NCBI GenBank assembly: GCA_964584785.1
Contig: CAZPBY010000036.1
Location: 11,624 to 75,623, forward strand
Source: JAHFTY01 sp964584785
Lineage (GTDB): Bacteria; Acidobacteriota; Terriglobia; 20CM-2-55-15
Reading direction: 5' to 3'
DNA length: 64,000 bases
Shown here: positions 42,517 to 51,550 of the stretch, in pieces
Position numbering within the stretch: position 1 is the stretch's first letter
Layout of the letters: each line of letters opens with the position of its first letter
Notes under the pieces: generated by a model
What the model was told of the DNA's origin: nothing
Databases searched by the model: none
The model's input: only the letters and a program-made list of their open reading frames with translations
Program-made: the position numbers and the translations under genes

Positions 42517-43980
42517 TCAACGCAGGCGAACGGTCAGCGGCTTGGACTTCAGGTCACGGGCATTCACGTTTTTAACGGCTGTCACGGTACGCTGACCGCC
42601 TTGCGGGAATACCACCTCGACGTCGACGCGTGTGTTGTCGGCTAACCCGAAATGCACCGGTGCGTCGTTCTGGGAATTGTAACCAGAACCGGTGTCGACG
42701 AGGGCGGTTCCCAGGAGATTGCGAGTACCTGCTGCGAATATCCGAACTTCAGCGCCTGCTTTGACGAAGTGCCCTTTTGCGTCTGCGACGCGGATTTGAA
42801 TCGATCGAGCGGCATCCACTGCAGGCAGCAGATTTCGCATGATGAAATGCATGCCTTTCGGTGTCGATCCGGTCAGCGCGAGATCCATATCGCCATCACC
42901 ATCGAAGTCGGCCCACTGGACGCCGTGGTCCGCTTCGAGCATGCGGATGTTGTCTGGCGTCACATCCTCGAACTTCGAGCCCGTGTTGCGGAACAGGTAA
43001 TCGCGATAGCTCGTGCCTCCCGTGACTGTCCCATTCACATAAAGATCGACGTGCCCATCGTTGTCGAAATCTGCAAACGCGCAGGAGTCGTAGCGGCTGT
43101 CGATCGCAACGCCCCATGCAGCGGAAACGTCCTCAAAGCGGCCTTCTCCGCGATTCAAAAACACGGCGTTTGGTCCGTAATTCGCCATGAACAGATCGAG
43201 GTGACCGTCGCCATCGATGTCGGCGACGCATGGACGAACGGTTCCGTTGGCCGGATTCTTCGGCGCGCGGCCGCCCCATTCCACTCCAGCTTCCCGTGCA
43301 ACGTCGGTGAATCGGCCGCGGTCATTTCGGAATAAGCCGTTTTCATCGCCGTCCATGTTCGCGACGTACAGATCGAGATCCCCGTCCTCGTCGTAATCGA
43401 ACCACACGGCTCCGACCGTTTTGCGTGGATCGGCGAGTCCCGCATTGGGTGCGATGTCGGTGAAGCGTCCATTGTTGTTCCAGAAAAGGGCGTTCGGCCG
43501 GTCGCGAAAAGCAACGAAGAGGTCGAGATCGCCGTCACCATCGAAGTCGATCCAACTCAATTGTCGGACCGCCGCAGTTTTGTTGTCGAAGTCCAACAGG
43601 TAGGTGATGTCGAAGAATTTCCCGTGGTCGTTGCGGTACAGGCGCAGCACAGGCTTGTCGCCGGGCGCGAAACCCACGGCGAGATCGGGATCGCCGTCCG
43701 CGTCAAAGTCACCCCAGGCTGCGGCTCGTGTCGCGCGTTCGTCTGCAATTCCGGCGGCTGCGGCGACATCTGTGAACACACCGTGGTCGTTGCGGTACAA
43801 CCGGTTCGCGGTGCCGTTGAATCCGACGAACAAATCCAGATCGCCGTCGCCATCGTAGTCGGCCCAGGCATTCACAAAAGTATTGCCGCTCGACATCAGA
43901 TCCGGTTGCACGGGTTCGAACTTCGGAACGTCCGGGGCGACAGCAAAAAGAAGAATCAAGACGGCGATCCCGACTCGCAT
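42517..43980 (-). CDS. Secreted FG-GAP/VCBS-repeat protein with ASPIC/UnbV domain
   Basis: The 487-residue protein has a short signal peptide (MRVGIAVLILLFAVAPDVPK) and seven calcium-loop FG-GAP repeats: WADYDGDGDLDLFVG, WGDFDADGDPDLAVG, WIDFDGDGDLDLFVA, WFDYDEDGDLDLYVA, VADIDGDGHLDLFMA, FADFDNDGHVDLYVN and WADFDGDGDMDLALT. Together these make an integrin-like beta-propeller. The last 95 residues (VHFGLADNTRVDVEVVFPQG) match the ASPIC/UnbV domain. It is likely exported and carbohydrate- or protein-binding; the ligand is unknown. Confidence 0.9.
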   Translation of the reverse strand: MRVGIAVLILLFAVAPDVPKFEPVQPDLMSSGNTFVNAWADYDGDGDLDLFVGFNGTANRLYRNDHGVFTDVAAAAGIADERATRAAAWGDFDADGDPDLAVGFAPGDKPVLRLYRNDHGKFFDITYLLDFDNKTAAVRQLSWIDFDGDGDLDLFVAFRDRPNALFWNNNGRFTDIAPNAGLADPRKTVGAVWFDYDEDGDLDLYVANMDGDENGLFRNDRGRFTDVAREAGVEWGGRAPKNPANGTVRPCVADIDGDGHLDLFMANYGPNAVFLNRGEGRFEDVSAAWGVAIDSRYDSCAFADFDNDGHVDLYVNGTVTGGTSYRDYLFRNTGSKFEDVTPDNIRMLEADHGVQWADFDGDGDMDLALTGSTPKGMHFIMRNLLPAVDAARSIQIRVADAKGHFVKAGAEVRIFAAGTRNLLGTALVDTGSGYNSQNDAPVHFGLADNTRVDVEVVFPQGGQRTVTAVKNVNARDLKSKPLTVRLR

Positions 43981-44082
43981 CGCATACTCTTACCACGCCG
44001 GCTGATGAAACTCGATGATCTTTGTTTACCGGATGTTGTAGTCTAACCACACTTCGACAACAGTTGGACAGAGGAGGAAGGT

Positions 44083-44562
44083 ATGCTTCGTTTCATAACG
44101 CGGCGGACGCTTTCTGTGACGGTGATGTTGATGGTGTTCGTTTGTTTCGGTTTCATCACTGCATCCGAACCTGATCCCAAGGTGCTCTCTTTCAAACTAC
44201 CCAAAGACATTAAATGGAGCGGCACCGAAACCAGTCCTTCACAGCAGGCAGTACTCGTTGGCGATCCTGCGAAGGAGGGGCTCTACGTTGTCCTCACGAA
44301 GTGGCATAAGGGAAACAACATGAGCCGTCCGCATTTTCATCCGAACGACCGGTTCATTACGGTGATCTCCGGGACGTGGTGGGTCGGCACGGGTCCGAAG
44401 TTCGATCCGGATAGCACCACTCCGATGCCGGCTGGATCATTCGTGACGCACTTCGGCAAGCAGATTCACTATGACGGCGCGAAGGACGAGGACGTTCTCC
44501 TGCAGATCGTCGGCATGGGGCCCGCTACGTCGACGCCGGCCGAACAGAAGCCGCCGGAATAG
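44083..44562 (+). CDS. Exported cupin-domain protein
   Basis: The 159-residue protein starts after GGAGGAAGGT and has a signal peptide (SVTVMLMVFVCFGFITASEP). One cupin barrel carries SRPHFHPNDRFITVISGTWW, where H, H and a downstream residue are candidate metal ligands, and the second cupin motif PAGSFVTHFGKQIHYDG. No enzyme family is recognised. It diverges from the FG-GAP gene and is convergent with the NHL gene that ends at 44615. Confidence 0.85.
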   Translation: MLRFITRRTLSVTVMLMVFVCFGFITASEPDPKVLSFKLPKDIKWSGTETSPSQQAVLVGDPAKEGLYVVLTKWHKGNNMSRPHFHPNDRFITVISGTWWVGTGPKFDPDSTTPMPAGSFVTHFGKQIHYDGAKDEDVLLQIVGMGPATSTPAEQKPPE

Positions 44563-44614
44563 ATTTCGCGGCGACAGTCCGCGTGACGCACGATGGCTGA
44601 GTCACCGCGGACCC

Positions 44615-45709
44615 CTAGTCGTTCGAACGTCCGGGTCGAAGTGTCAGCCGTTGCACGCGCCAGTTCGAGAGTTCGCCGACGTACAAATCGTTTTCATTGC
44701 GGCAGTCGATGGAATTCACCAGACCGAATTCTTTCGTCTGTTTCCCCGCCTTTCCAAACTTCCCAACAACGCGGCCGTCAAGTTCCACTTTGTAAATTGC
44801 GGCATCGTCCATGCCGTAAGGATCGCCGGAATGCGCGCTGTAAATGTATTGGTGTGTACCGCGTGTGATGCACAGGGCCTGCGGACTGCCGATATTGGTG
44901 ATCTGCGATTTGAACGTGCCGTTGTTGTCGAACACCTGGATTCGCTTGTTCCCGGCGTCCGCAACGTAAACATTGCCCTGCGCGTCAACGGCGATCGAAT
45001 GCGGCGTGTCGAACTGGCCTTGCTCGGCGCCTTTTTGTCCCCATGACGAAGTGAACCGTCCCGTCGGTTCGAACTTCGCAATGCGCGCGTTTCCGTGACC
45101 ATCGGCGACGAAGATGTTTCCTGCAGCGTCCCACGCAACGTCAGTCGGACGGTTGAACGCATCGCCGGCGCCGCCGGCTCCGGGAGCGCCTCCGCGTCCG
45201 CCGGGAAACGCGCCGCCCGCACCGCCACCGCGACCGCCTCTGCCGCCTTCAGCACTCGGAGGTTGGATGACGCGAATGTTGATCGCCTCTGGTTTGCGTC
45301 CCATCACCATCAAGACCCGGCCTTCCGGACTGAACTTCACGATCTGGCTCGCCGCCTCGTCCACCGTCCAGATGTTGTCCTGCGGGTCGACACGAACCGC
45401 GTGAGCCTGCATAAATCCGTAGATTCCCTTGCCGATTTCGCGGACGTACGCACCGTTTTGGTCGAACTCGAACAGCCGCGATCCGCCATGCGTGATGATG
45501 CGGGAAGCGCCAAGCATCGCCGTGGGGTTTCCGGTCCGCGTATAGATAAACAGATGACCGCGAGAATTGGTAGCGACGCCCGCAACTTCTCCGAGGTGAA
45601 TGTCATCGGGCATTTTGAGCGCATTTGCCGCCGAGTCGAACGCGATCTCCGGAATGGATTGCGCCGCCAGTTGGGTGACTAAGGCGATGATCAGTAAGAT
45701 CCGCTTCAT
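44615..45709 (-). CDS. NHL-repeat propeller protein (copy 2)
   Basis: The 364-residue exported protein has a signal peptide (MKRILLIIALVTQLAAQSIP) and NHL repeats: GYFMQAHAVRVDPQDNIWTV-like blades, NRPTDVAWDAAGNIFVADGH, TPHSIAVDAQGNVYVADAGN and NKRIQVFDNNGTFKSQI. A Gly-rich insert (EGGRGGRGGGAGGAFPGG) sits between blades at about 150-170 and is absent from the neighbouring paralogue. It resembles peptidyl-hydroxyglycine amidating lyase-type propellers, but no catalytic set was verified. The start codon overlaps the paralogue stop (ATGA). Confidence 0.87.
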   Translation of the reverse strand: MKRILLIIALVTQLAAQSIPEIAFDSAANALKMPDDIHLGEVAGVATNSRGHLFIYTRTGNPTAMLGASRIITHGGSRLFEFDQNGAYVREIGKGIYGFMQAHAVRVDPQDNIWTVDEAASQIVKFSPEGRVLMVMGRKPEAINIRVIQPPSAEGGRGGRGGGAGGAFPGGRGGAPGAGGAGDAFNRPTDVAWDAAGNIFVADGHGNARIAKFEPTGRFTSSWGQKGAEQGQFDTPHSIAVDAQGNVYVADAGNKRIQVFDNNGTFKSQITNIGSPQALCITRGTHQYIYSAHSGDPYGMDDAAIYKVELDGRVVGKFGKAGKQTKEFGLVNSIDCRNENDLYVGELSNWRVQRLTLRPGRSND

Positions 45710-46722
45710 GGCTGTTTCCTGTCCGGATGAAGGATGATTTTCTGGATACGAAACGCGGTAATCTCCGCAACAAAGAGTTCATTCGGATTCCGGCAATCGA
45801 TCTCGTGGATTGTGCTGAATTCTTTCAGTTGTTTCCCGGCCTTGCCGAACTTGCCGATGATCGTGCCGTCCAGTTCCATCTTGTAAATCTCGCCCGTGAT
45901 GTCTCGATACTGGGAGAGCCCATTGTCGGGAAGCGAGTTCGACACGTACAGATATTGATGGGGTCCGGGAGAAATGCAGACAGCCCAGGGACTGCCGACT
46001 TTGTCGTAGATCGCTTTGAAGTTCAGATCGTTATCGAAAACCTGTACGCGGTTATTGCTGCGATCGCCCACGTAAACGTTGCCCTGCGCGTCCATCGCCA
46101 TGGTGTGCGGCAGGTTCAGCTGGCCCTGTTGATTGCCGCGGGTTCCGGCCGACTTAATGAATCGGCCATTCTTATCGAACTTCACCACTCGAGAATTGCC
46201 GTAGCCGTCGCTGATGAAAATATTGCCGGCGGCATCCCAGCCCACATCGGTCGGACGGTTGAAGATGTACGGTTGGGGTTCGAGCGGCGGACCTCCTGCC
46301 GTAAGACCGTCGACCATTTCAGGCCTGCGGCCGAGAACCATGACGACGCGTCCTTCCGGGTTGAACTTGATGATCATGTTCGATCCTTCGTCCACAGCCC
46401 AGATGTTGTCGTCACGGTCGACTCGGACCGCGTGCGCAAACTCGAACCCGTAGAGCCCGGCGCCCAGTTCCCGGACGTAAGTTCCGTTCTGGTCGAACTC
46501 GAACAGACGCGTATCGCCGCTTCGGGTGTAGACGAACACATGGCCCTTTGAATTTGTGGCGACACCGATGCCTTCGCCCAAATACAAGTCTGCCGGGAGT
46601 TTCAGGAAATTCGGGACGGAGTCGTAAGCAATCTCGGGAACGTTCTCCGCTTTGGCTTTGGATTGGGCAGAGAGGGTCATGGACAGCAATAGAAGCACCG
46701 GAATCGACGACAAGAACCGCAT
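45706..46722 (-). CDS. NHL-repeat propeller protein (copy 1)
   Basis: The 338-residue exported protein begins after AAAGGAG with signal peptide MRFLSSIPVLLLLSMTLSAQ. NHL blades: FEFAHAVRVDRDDNIWAVDE, NRPTDVGWDAAGNIFISDGY, LPHTMAMDAQGNVYVGDRSN. It is clearly a tandem paralogue of the downstream gene: both open with PEIAYDS or PEIAFDS and end with matching blades and IDCRN(P/E)NEL. Probably a secreted scaffold or lyase. It is the first gene of the minus-strand pair. Confidence 0.87.
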   Translation of the reverse strand: MRFLSSIPVLLLLSMTLSAQSKAKAENVPEIAYDSVPNFLKLPADLYLGEGIGVATNSKGHVFVYTRSGDTRLFEFDQNGTYVRELGAGLYGFEFAHAVRVDRDDNIWAVDEGSNMIIKFNPEGRVVMVLGRRPEMVDGLTAGGPPLEPQPYIFNRPTDVGWDAAGNIFISDGYGNSRVVKFDKNGRFIKSAGTRGNQQGQLNLPHTMAMDAQGNVYVGDRSNNRVQVFDNDLNFKAIYDKVGSPWAVCISPGPHQYLYVSNSLPDNGLSQYRDITGEIYKMELDGTIIGKFGKAGKQLKEFSTIHEIDCRNPNELFVAEITAFRIQKIILHPDRKQP

Positions 46723-47204
46723 CGCATTTCTCCTTTATCGTGTTCCGGCATTCTTACAGCGCCCCCCAAAAATTGCAACGAGTTGATGTTTTTAAACTTA
46801 GTTGATGTAACGGGTGACCGCGTTGTAGGCTTCTCTTCGTATAAGACGTCTTGTTATCAATAATTTAGTTTGCGGTGGAGAATGGACATCTACCTGCAGA
46901 AGGCCGGAGCATGGAAAAGATGTATGTTTACCCAGAAACAGTGGAATCGGCAGTCGTTGCCGAAACCGCAAAACATGTAGAGTCCCTTCGGTCTAAGGCA
47001 GACATCGTTGGGTATCAGTCGAAGCTGTATCAGGCGTTTCTCCAGCAGGGTGCCGGCAGCCGGACTGTGTCTCTTCATAATGTGCGGCCGCGGACTGTGA
47101 CACTGTGGAATCAGATCGTGCGCGCGTAACGGCCGCGCGATAGCCTCCTCCGGGTGGTTCTGATAGAGTTGCATCGTTAACCCGAACGAATTCACGAGGT
47201 GACG
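46723..47204. other. A/T-rich intergenic region with one doubtful ORF
   Basis: This gap separates the divergent NHL and OPT genes. It holds an A/T-rich stretch (46765-46870) with a repeated GTTGATGT and the palindrome AAGACGTCTT (46843-46852). It also holds a plus-strand frame from GTG 46875 or ATG 46911 to 47129, encoding KMYVYPETVESAVVAETAKH and onward. That frame has protein-like composition but a poorly placed ribosome site; see findings. Confidence 0.5.
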
Positions 47205-49550
47205 ATGACGACTAAACCGCTTGGCGTCGACGAGGCTGCGACGCTGTCGACTTTCCGCCCGTATATTCCTGCAGCCGCCCGTCTGCGAGAGATGACGCCG
47301 GTGGCGGTCATCCTTGGCACGCTCCTCGGCATTGTTTTTGGCGCCTCCTCCCTGTATCTGGTTTTAAAGGTCGGACTCACCGTTAGTGCTTCAATTCCCG
47401 TTGCCGTAATCTCCATCACGCTCTTCCGAGCCCTTTCGAAATTAGGCCTTCGCGACGCGACGATCCTCGAACACAACATCGTCCAAACCGCCGGGTCCGC
47501 CGGCGAGTCGATCGCATTTGGAATCGGCGTAACCATGCCGGCGATCCTGATCCTCGGATTCGACCTCGAACTGACGCGCGTCATGCTCGTTGCCGTTCTC
47601 GGCGGGCTGCTCGGAATCCTCATGATGATTCCGCTGCGGCGGGCTCTCATTGTGGCGCAACACGGCGAACTGAAATATCCCGAAGGAACGGCTTGCGCGG
47701 AAGTGTTAAAGGCGGGTGCGTCCGAGGAGTCCCGGGCGGCATCGCATCAGGCGGAGCAGAGTAAGAAAGCCGTCGACGACACCGAAACCGGCGGCAAGAC
47801 GATCATCGCGGGATTCGGCATCGGATTTTTGTATTACGGAATCCAGGAGATCTGGAAAACGTGGAAGGAATATCCGACGAAAGTGTTCGGGCCGCCATTC
47901 GACGCGGGTTCCGTTTCCATCGAGAATAATCCGGCGCTGCTTGGTGTGGGCTACATCATCGGCCCGCGTATCGCGTCCATCATGTCGGCCGGTGGCGTTC
48001 TCTCCTATCTCGTCCTCATCCCGGCAATCAAGTTTTTCGGATCCGGCTGGACCACTCCACTTGCTCCGGAGACCGCGAACCTCATCAGGGACATGAACGT
48101 CTCGCAAATTCAGAAGGCCTACATTCTTTATATCGGCGCCGGCGCTGTAGCCGCCGGCGGCATTATCAGTTTGTTTCGTTCGCTACCCACGATTTGGCAT
48201 GGACTGAAGGGAGGCCTTGCCGATTTGCGTTCCACGCGCGGTAACACGGCGGATACGCCGCGCTACGATCAGGACCTTTCGATGAAATTCGTTGTCGGAG
48301 GAATCATCCTGCTGCTGGTCGCCATCATGGCTGCGCCTCAGTTGAACCTCCGCGGAAACATCCTGGGAGCACTGTTGATTGTGGCGTTCGGGTTCCTGTT
48401 CGTCACGGTGTCGTCGAGGTTGACCGGTGAAGTGGGATCGTCGTCGAACCCGATTTCGGGTATGACCGTCGCGACGCTGCTGCTCACGTGTCTGCTATTC
48501 CTGATCATCGGCTGGACTGCACCGCCATATTTTGTGACCGCGCTATCCATCGGAGGAATCGTTTGCATTGCATCATCGAACGGCGGAACGACCTCACAGG
48601 ATCTCAAGACAGGTTTTCTGGTGGGCTCAACTCCGAAGTATCAGCAGATCGCCATTCTCATCGGCGCGCTCGCTTCGGCCATCGCACTGGGGCCGATCCT
48701 GATGGCGATGAATCAGTCCGGCACGGTCTATGTTCCGGTCGCCCAGAGCAAGGACTTCAGTTTTCCAGCCGGATTTCACTTCACTCCGGATCAGTATGTG
48801 ACGTCCGGCGGCCAGCCGAAACGCGAATCCTTACGCGGAGGCCAGGCGAGCAGCGACACGCGATCCTATAATGTCGTTCACAAGACCAGCACCGAATTCG
48901 GTCCCGCGGGGCGCTACTTCGTAGACGACGCCGGCACTCCCGTATATCTCGCGGATCCGGGAATCAACGGCATCTACGACAAAATTCCGAACACTTCTCA
49001 GAACGTGGCAAAGTTCACGGCGCCCAAAGCCACATTGATGTCGTACATCATCAAAGGAATTCTCAGCCGGAAACTTCCGTGGGGCCTCGTGCTGCTGGGC
49101 GTGATGATTTCGATTGTCCTCGAGTTGAGCTGGATACCGTCGCTGGCGTTTGCGGTTGGCGTGTATCTGCCGCTTTCGACGTCCGCGCCGATCTTTGTAG
49201 GTGGTGTGGTGCGCTGGTTCGTCGACAAATACCTTGCGTCGAAACCCGAGAATAAGAACCTCACCGAAGATCAGATGATGGCCGAGACGGACAAGAGTCA
49301 AGGCGTTCTGCTGTCGTCCGGTTACATTGCGGGCGCAACGCTGGCAGGTGTTGTCTACGCCTTCCTTAATCTGAGCGAGGGCGTCGTCAATCGGCTCACG
49401 GGTTGGGAACAGTGGGCCACAAAGAACAACCCATTCTTTGAAGGCCCGTGGTCCGACGTTCTCGGGCTAATTCCGTTCGCGCTACTGACCGTGCTCTTGT
49501 ACCTGGTCGGACGCGAACTCGTTTGGAAACCTCGGACCAGGACGTCTTAG
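47205..49550 (+). CDS. OPT-family oligopeptide transporter
   Basis: The roughly 781-residue polytopic protein begins MTTKPLGVDEAATLSTFRPY (ATG 47205 after GAGGTGA; a GTG two codons earlier is possible). About 15 membrane helices are visible, including LREMTPVAVILGTLLGIVFG, NIVQTAGSAGESIAFGIG and YPEGTACAEVLKAGASEE, which are OPT family signatures (YSL/prokaryotic OPT). It likely imports small peptides or metal-chelate conjugates by proton symport. It ends 12 bases before a palindromic element. Confidence 0.92.
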   Translation: MTTKPLGVDEAATLSTFRPYIPAAARLREMTPVAVILGTLLGIVFGASSLYLVLKVGLTVSASIPVAVISITLFRALSKLGLRDATILEHNIVQTAGSAGESIAFGIGVTMPAILILGFDLELTRVMLVAVLGGLLGILMMIPLRRALIVAQHGELKYPEGTACAEVLKAGASEESRAASHQAEQSKKAVDDTETGGKTIIAGFGIGFLYYGIQEIWKTWKEYPTKVFGPPFDAGSVSIENNPALLGVGYIIGPRIASIMSAGGVLSYLVLIPAIKFFGSGWTTPLAPETANLIRDMNVSQIQKAYILYIGAGAVAAGGIISLFRSLPTIWHGLKGGLADLRSTRGNTADTPRYDQDLSMKFVVGGIILLLVAIMAAPQLNLRGNILGALLIVAFGFLFVTVSSRLTGEVGSSSNPISGMTVATLLLTCLLFLIIGWTAPPYFVTALSIGGIVCIASSNGGTTSQDLKTGFLVGSTPKYQQIAILIGALASAIALGPILMAMNQSGTVYVPVAQSKDFSFPAGFHFTPDQYVTSGGQPKRESLRGGQASSDTRSYNVVHKTSTEFGPAGRYFVDDAGTPVYLADPGINGIYDKIPNTSQNVAKFTAPKATLMSYIIKGILSRKLPWGLVLLGVMISIVLELSWIPSLAFAVGVYLPLSTSAPIFVGGVVRWFVDKYLASKPENKNLTEDQMMAETDKSQGVLLSSGYIAGATLAGVVYAFLNLSEGVVNRLTGWEQWATKNNPFFEGPWSDVLGLIPFALLTVLLYLVGRELVWKPRTRTS

Positions 49551-49562
49551 ATTCAAGTAAAC

Positions 49563-49655
49563 GTCACAAAGCCCATCGCTGCGCTCCGGGTTCTGAACAT
49601 CGGCATTTAATGGCACAGTGTTCAGAACCCGGAGCGCAGCGACGGGCTTTGTGAC
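49563..49655. repeat. Palindromic repeat element, copy 1 (93 bases)
   Basis: A 37-base left arm (49563-49599) starting GTCACAAAGCCC and a 37-base right arm (49619-49655) ending GGGCTTTGTGAC pair with one mismatch around a 19-base loop. The inner core is CGCTGCGCTCCGGGTTC. It lies between the convergent OPT and TPR genes, so it may act as a bidirectional terminator. A second copy is at 55489-55582. Confidence 0.9.
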
Positions 49656-49665
49656 ATATTTCGCG

Positions 49666-51210
49666 CTATTGCGCTGCGGAGGTGCCGGCCTTGCTTTTGG
49701 CCGCAGCGAGCCCTTTCACGGATGGCGTTCGATTGGGAGTTCGTTCCAGTTGGGCCTGATACGCGGTTGCTGCTTCCCTCGAGCGGCCCGCTTCCATCAA
49801 CAAATCGCCATAGAGTTCCATCGCAGGTTTGATCGGCTCCGGCGGCCCCGACGGTGCCGACATGCTTTGTTCGATGTCCGCGGCTTCCTTGGCGAGGCGT
49901 AGTCCGTCGTCTTTTTGTCCCCGCGCAAACCTCGTGACGGCGGCGACTTCCTTCTCCATGATCGCCGCCGGTTTCGCCGCATAGGCATTGCCACTCGCTT
50001 CAGTGCGGCTTCGGGACGCGGCCAGTTGCGCTTCTGCCTTCTCGGCGGTTGCGAAATCGCCGAGCTTCGCGGCACTGAAGCCCGCAATGAACGTCCACCC
50101 CGGGTTACCTCCGCCATCGTTCATTCCCGGCATTCCGGGCATCGCCGGCATGTTGGACTGCGGTTGCGCCCCTTCGAGTGGAATTCGCTCCCATTTGCCC
50201 GTTTCAAGAATGTAACGTGCGCGCATTCCCTGATAGCCGTTGCGAATGCCGGCATTCGACGGATTGCGATCGGCGGCCTGCTTTGCCGTGTCGACATTCT
50301 TCACTGCTTCATCGAATTTTCCGAGCATCAGATTTGCGTAGGTGAGCCATGAGAGGGTGTGAAAGTCCTCGCGTCCTTCCGGCAAATGCATTCTTTGGTT
50401 CAGGTCAGACGCCGCTTTGTATGCCACGACGTTCGAGGCCACGACGTCATCCCACATTCCGAGCTGCACGAATATGTGCGACGGCATATGCAGCGCATGA
50501 GCCGCCGACGGAGCGATCTTCGCGTACGCTCTCGCCGCCGGGAGCGCCAGGATCGCGTGATCCGGATCATCAAAAGCGTGAATGATGAAATGGGCGGCGC
50601 CGGGATGATTGGGATTGTCTTTGTAGACTTTCTCCGCGATAGAAGCGGCTGTCGCTTGACGTTTGAATCCCTGATCGCCTGGACGAACCGTCCCCAGAAG
50701 CGACAGCGCGTAGAAGATGTCGATCTCCGCGTCTTCGGGCCATTGCTGATACAACCGTTCCATCGCGGCGGAGTAGTTCTTGTCGCGTGCAAGCTTGTCG
50801 CCCGGCGAATAGAAGAGCTGATTGACGGCTTCCATGTACGCCTTTTCCTTGGCGCTTTTCGCCTTCCCCACGCGCGCTTCGTTCGTCGAGCCGAGTTTTT
50901 CGAGCGCCTTCTTTGCCGCATCGACGTCGACCTGTGCCCACAGCGGATGATTGAAGCTCATCGCCTCGCCCCAATAGGCCAGCGCGAATCCTGGTTCAGT
51001 TTTTTGCGCGCTCCGGAACGCCTCCGCAGCCTCGTCGAATTGAAAGCTGTGAAGGAACTTCACGCCTTCAATGAAAGGTTGCTGGGCGGCGGGTGCGGCG
51101 GACGTCGGGAAATCGATGGTTCCCAGCTTTGGTGATTGAGCGAGAACCCATCCGGCGAGCGCCAGACAGATAATGATGACAACGCTCAAGCGATTGGCCG
51201 TGATCTTCAT
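49666..51210 (-). CDS. Exported TPR-repeat protein
   Basis: The 514-residue protein has a signal peptide (RLSVVIIICLALAGWVLAQS) after a GGGAGGAACAA ribosome site. Tetratricopeptide helices run through the length: FDEAAEAFRSAQKTEPGFAL near 50, EKVYKDNPNHPGAAHFIIHA near 200, GDLLMEAGRSREAATAYQAQ near 475. A His-rich middle (HFIIHAFDDPDHAILALP, HALHMPSHIFVQLG) could bind metal. A probable protein-interaction scaffold in the periplasm, partner unknown. Confidence 0.85.
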   Translation of the reverse strand: MKITANRLSVVIIICLALAGWVLAQSPKLGTIDFPTSAAPAAQQPFIEGVKFLHSFQFDEAAEAFRSAQKTEPGFALAYWGEAMSFNHPLWAQVDVDAAKKALEKLGSTNEARVGKAKSAKEKAYMEAVNQLFYSPGDKLARDKNYSAAMERLYQQWPEDAEIDIFYALSLLGTVRPGDQGFKRQATAASIAEKVYKDNPNHPGAAHFIIHAFDDPDHAILALPAARAYAKIAPSAAHALHMPSHIFVQLGMWDDVVASNVVAYKAASDLNQRMHLPEGREDFHTLSWLTYANLMLGKFDEAVKNVDTAKQAADRNPSNAGIRNGYQGMRARYILETGKWERIPLEGAQPQSNMPAMPGMPGMNDGGGNPGWTFIAGFSAAKLGDFATAEKAEAQLAASRSRTEASGNAYAAKPAAIMEKEVAAVTRFARGQKDDGLRLAKEAADIEQSMSAPSGPPEPIKPAMELYGDLLMEAGRSREAATAYQAQLERTPNRTPSVKGLAAAKSKAGTSAAQ

Positions 51211-51550
51211 TTGTTCCTCCCGGTATTCATGAAGGTTACACCCGGACTCGTGTGAAATCCATTAAGCCAACCGTGGCCGGTTTGAGAATCAAACTAATTC
51301 AGGGCAGACCGGCTTTGCCTCAAAAGTCATCGGCCTGGGCGGAAACTGCTCGTTCGGACGCCAATAGTACCCGAGCGAAGCGAGTGGGGCACTTACAGGA
51401 TGCCCGCTCGCTTCGCTCGGGTACTGTCTTGGTTCCTCATTAGGACTTTTGAGGCAAAGCCGCGGTAGGCCTGGATTTTCAAAACTAGACGACCCGAACG
51501 TGTATCGTCGGCGTCCAATTCAGCGTAATACCTTTTTGTAAGGTGGACGC
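51211..51550. other. Intergenic region carrying a nested palindrome
   Basis: The 340-base gap between the divergent TPR and Gly-rich protein genes is mostly filled by the nested palindrome of 51310-51462. The remainder has a short possible promoter stretch (AAACTAATTC near 51290) and GTGTATCGTCGGCG before the next start. No gene was seen. Confidence 0.6.
51310..51462. repeat. Nested double palindrome
   Basis: Outer arms CGGCTTTGCCTCAAAAGTC (51310-51328) and GACTTTTGAGGCAAAGCCG (51444-51462) are perfect 19-base inverted copies. Inside them, AGTACCCGAGCGAAGCGAG (51366-51384) pairs with CTCGCTTCGCTCGGGTACT (51407-51425), also 19 bases and perfect, extended by GGGCA/TGCCC around a CTTACAGGA loop. 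The spacer sequences between inner and outer arms do not pair. It resembles one element inserted within another, or a MITE-like unit without transposase. Confidence 0.85.

Noticed and set aside
49563..49655. Element as an insertion sequence
   Set aside because: No transposase frame and too short; better described as a palindromic repeat.
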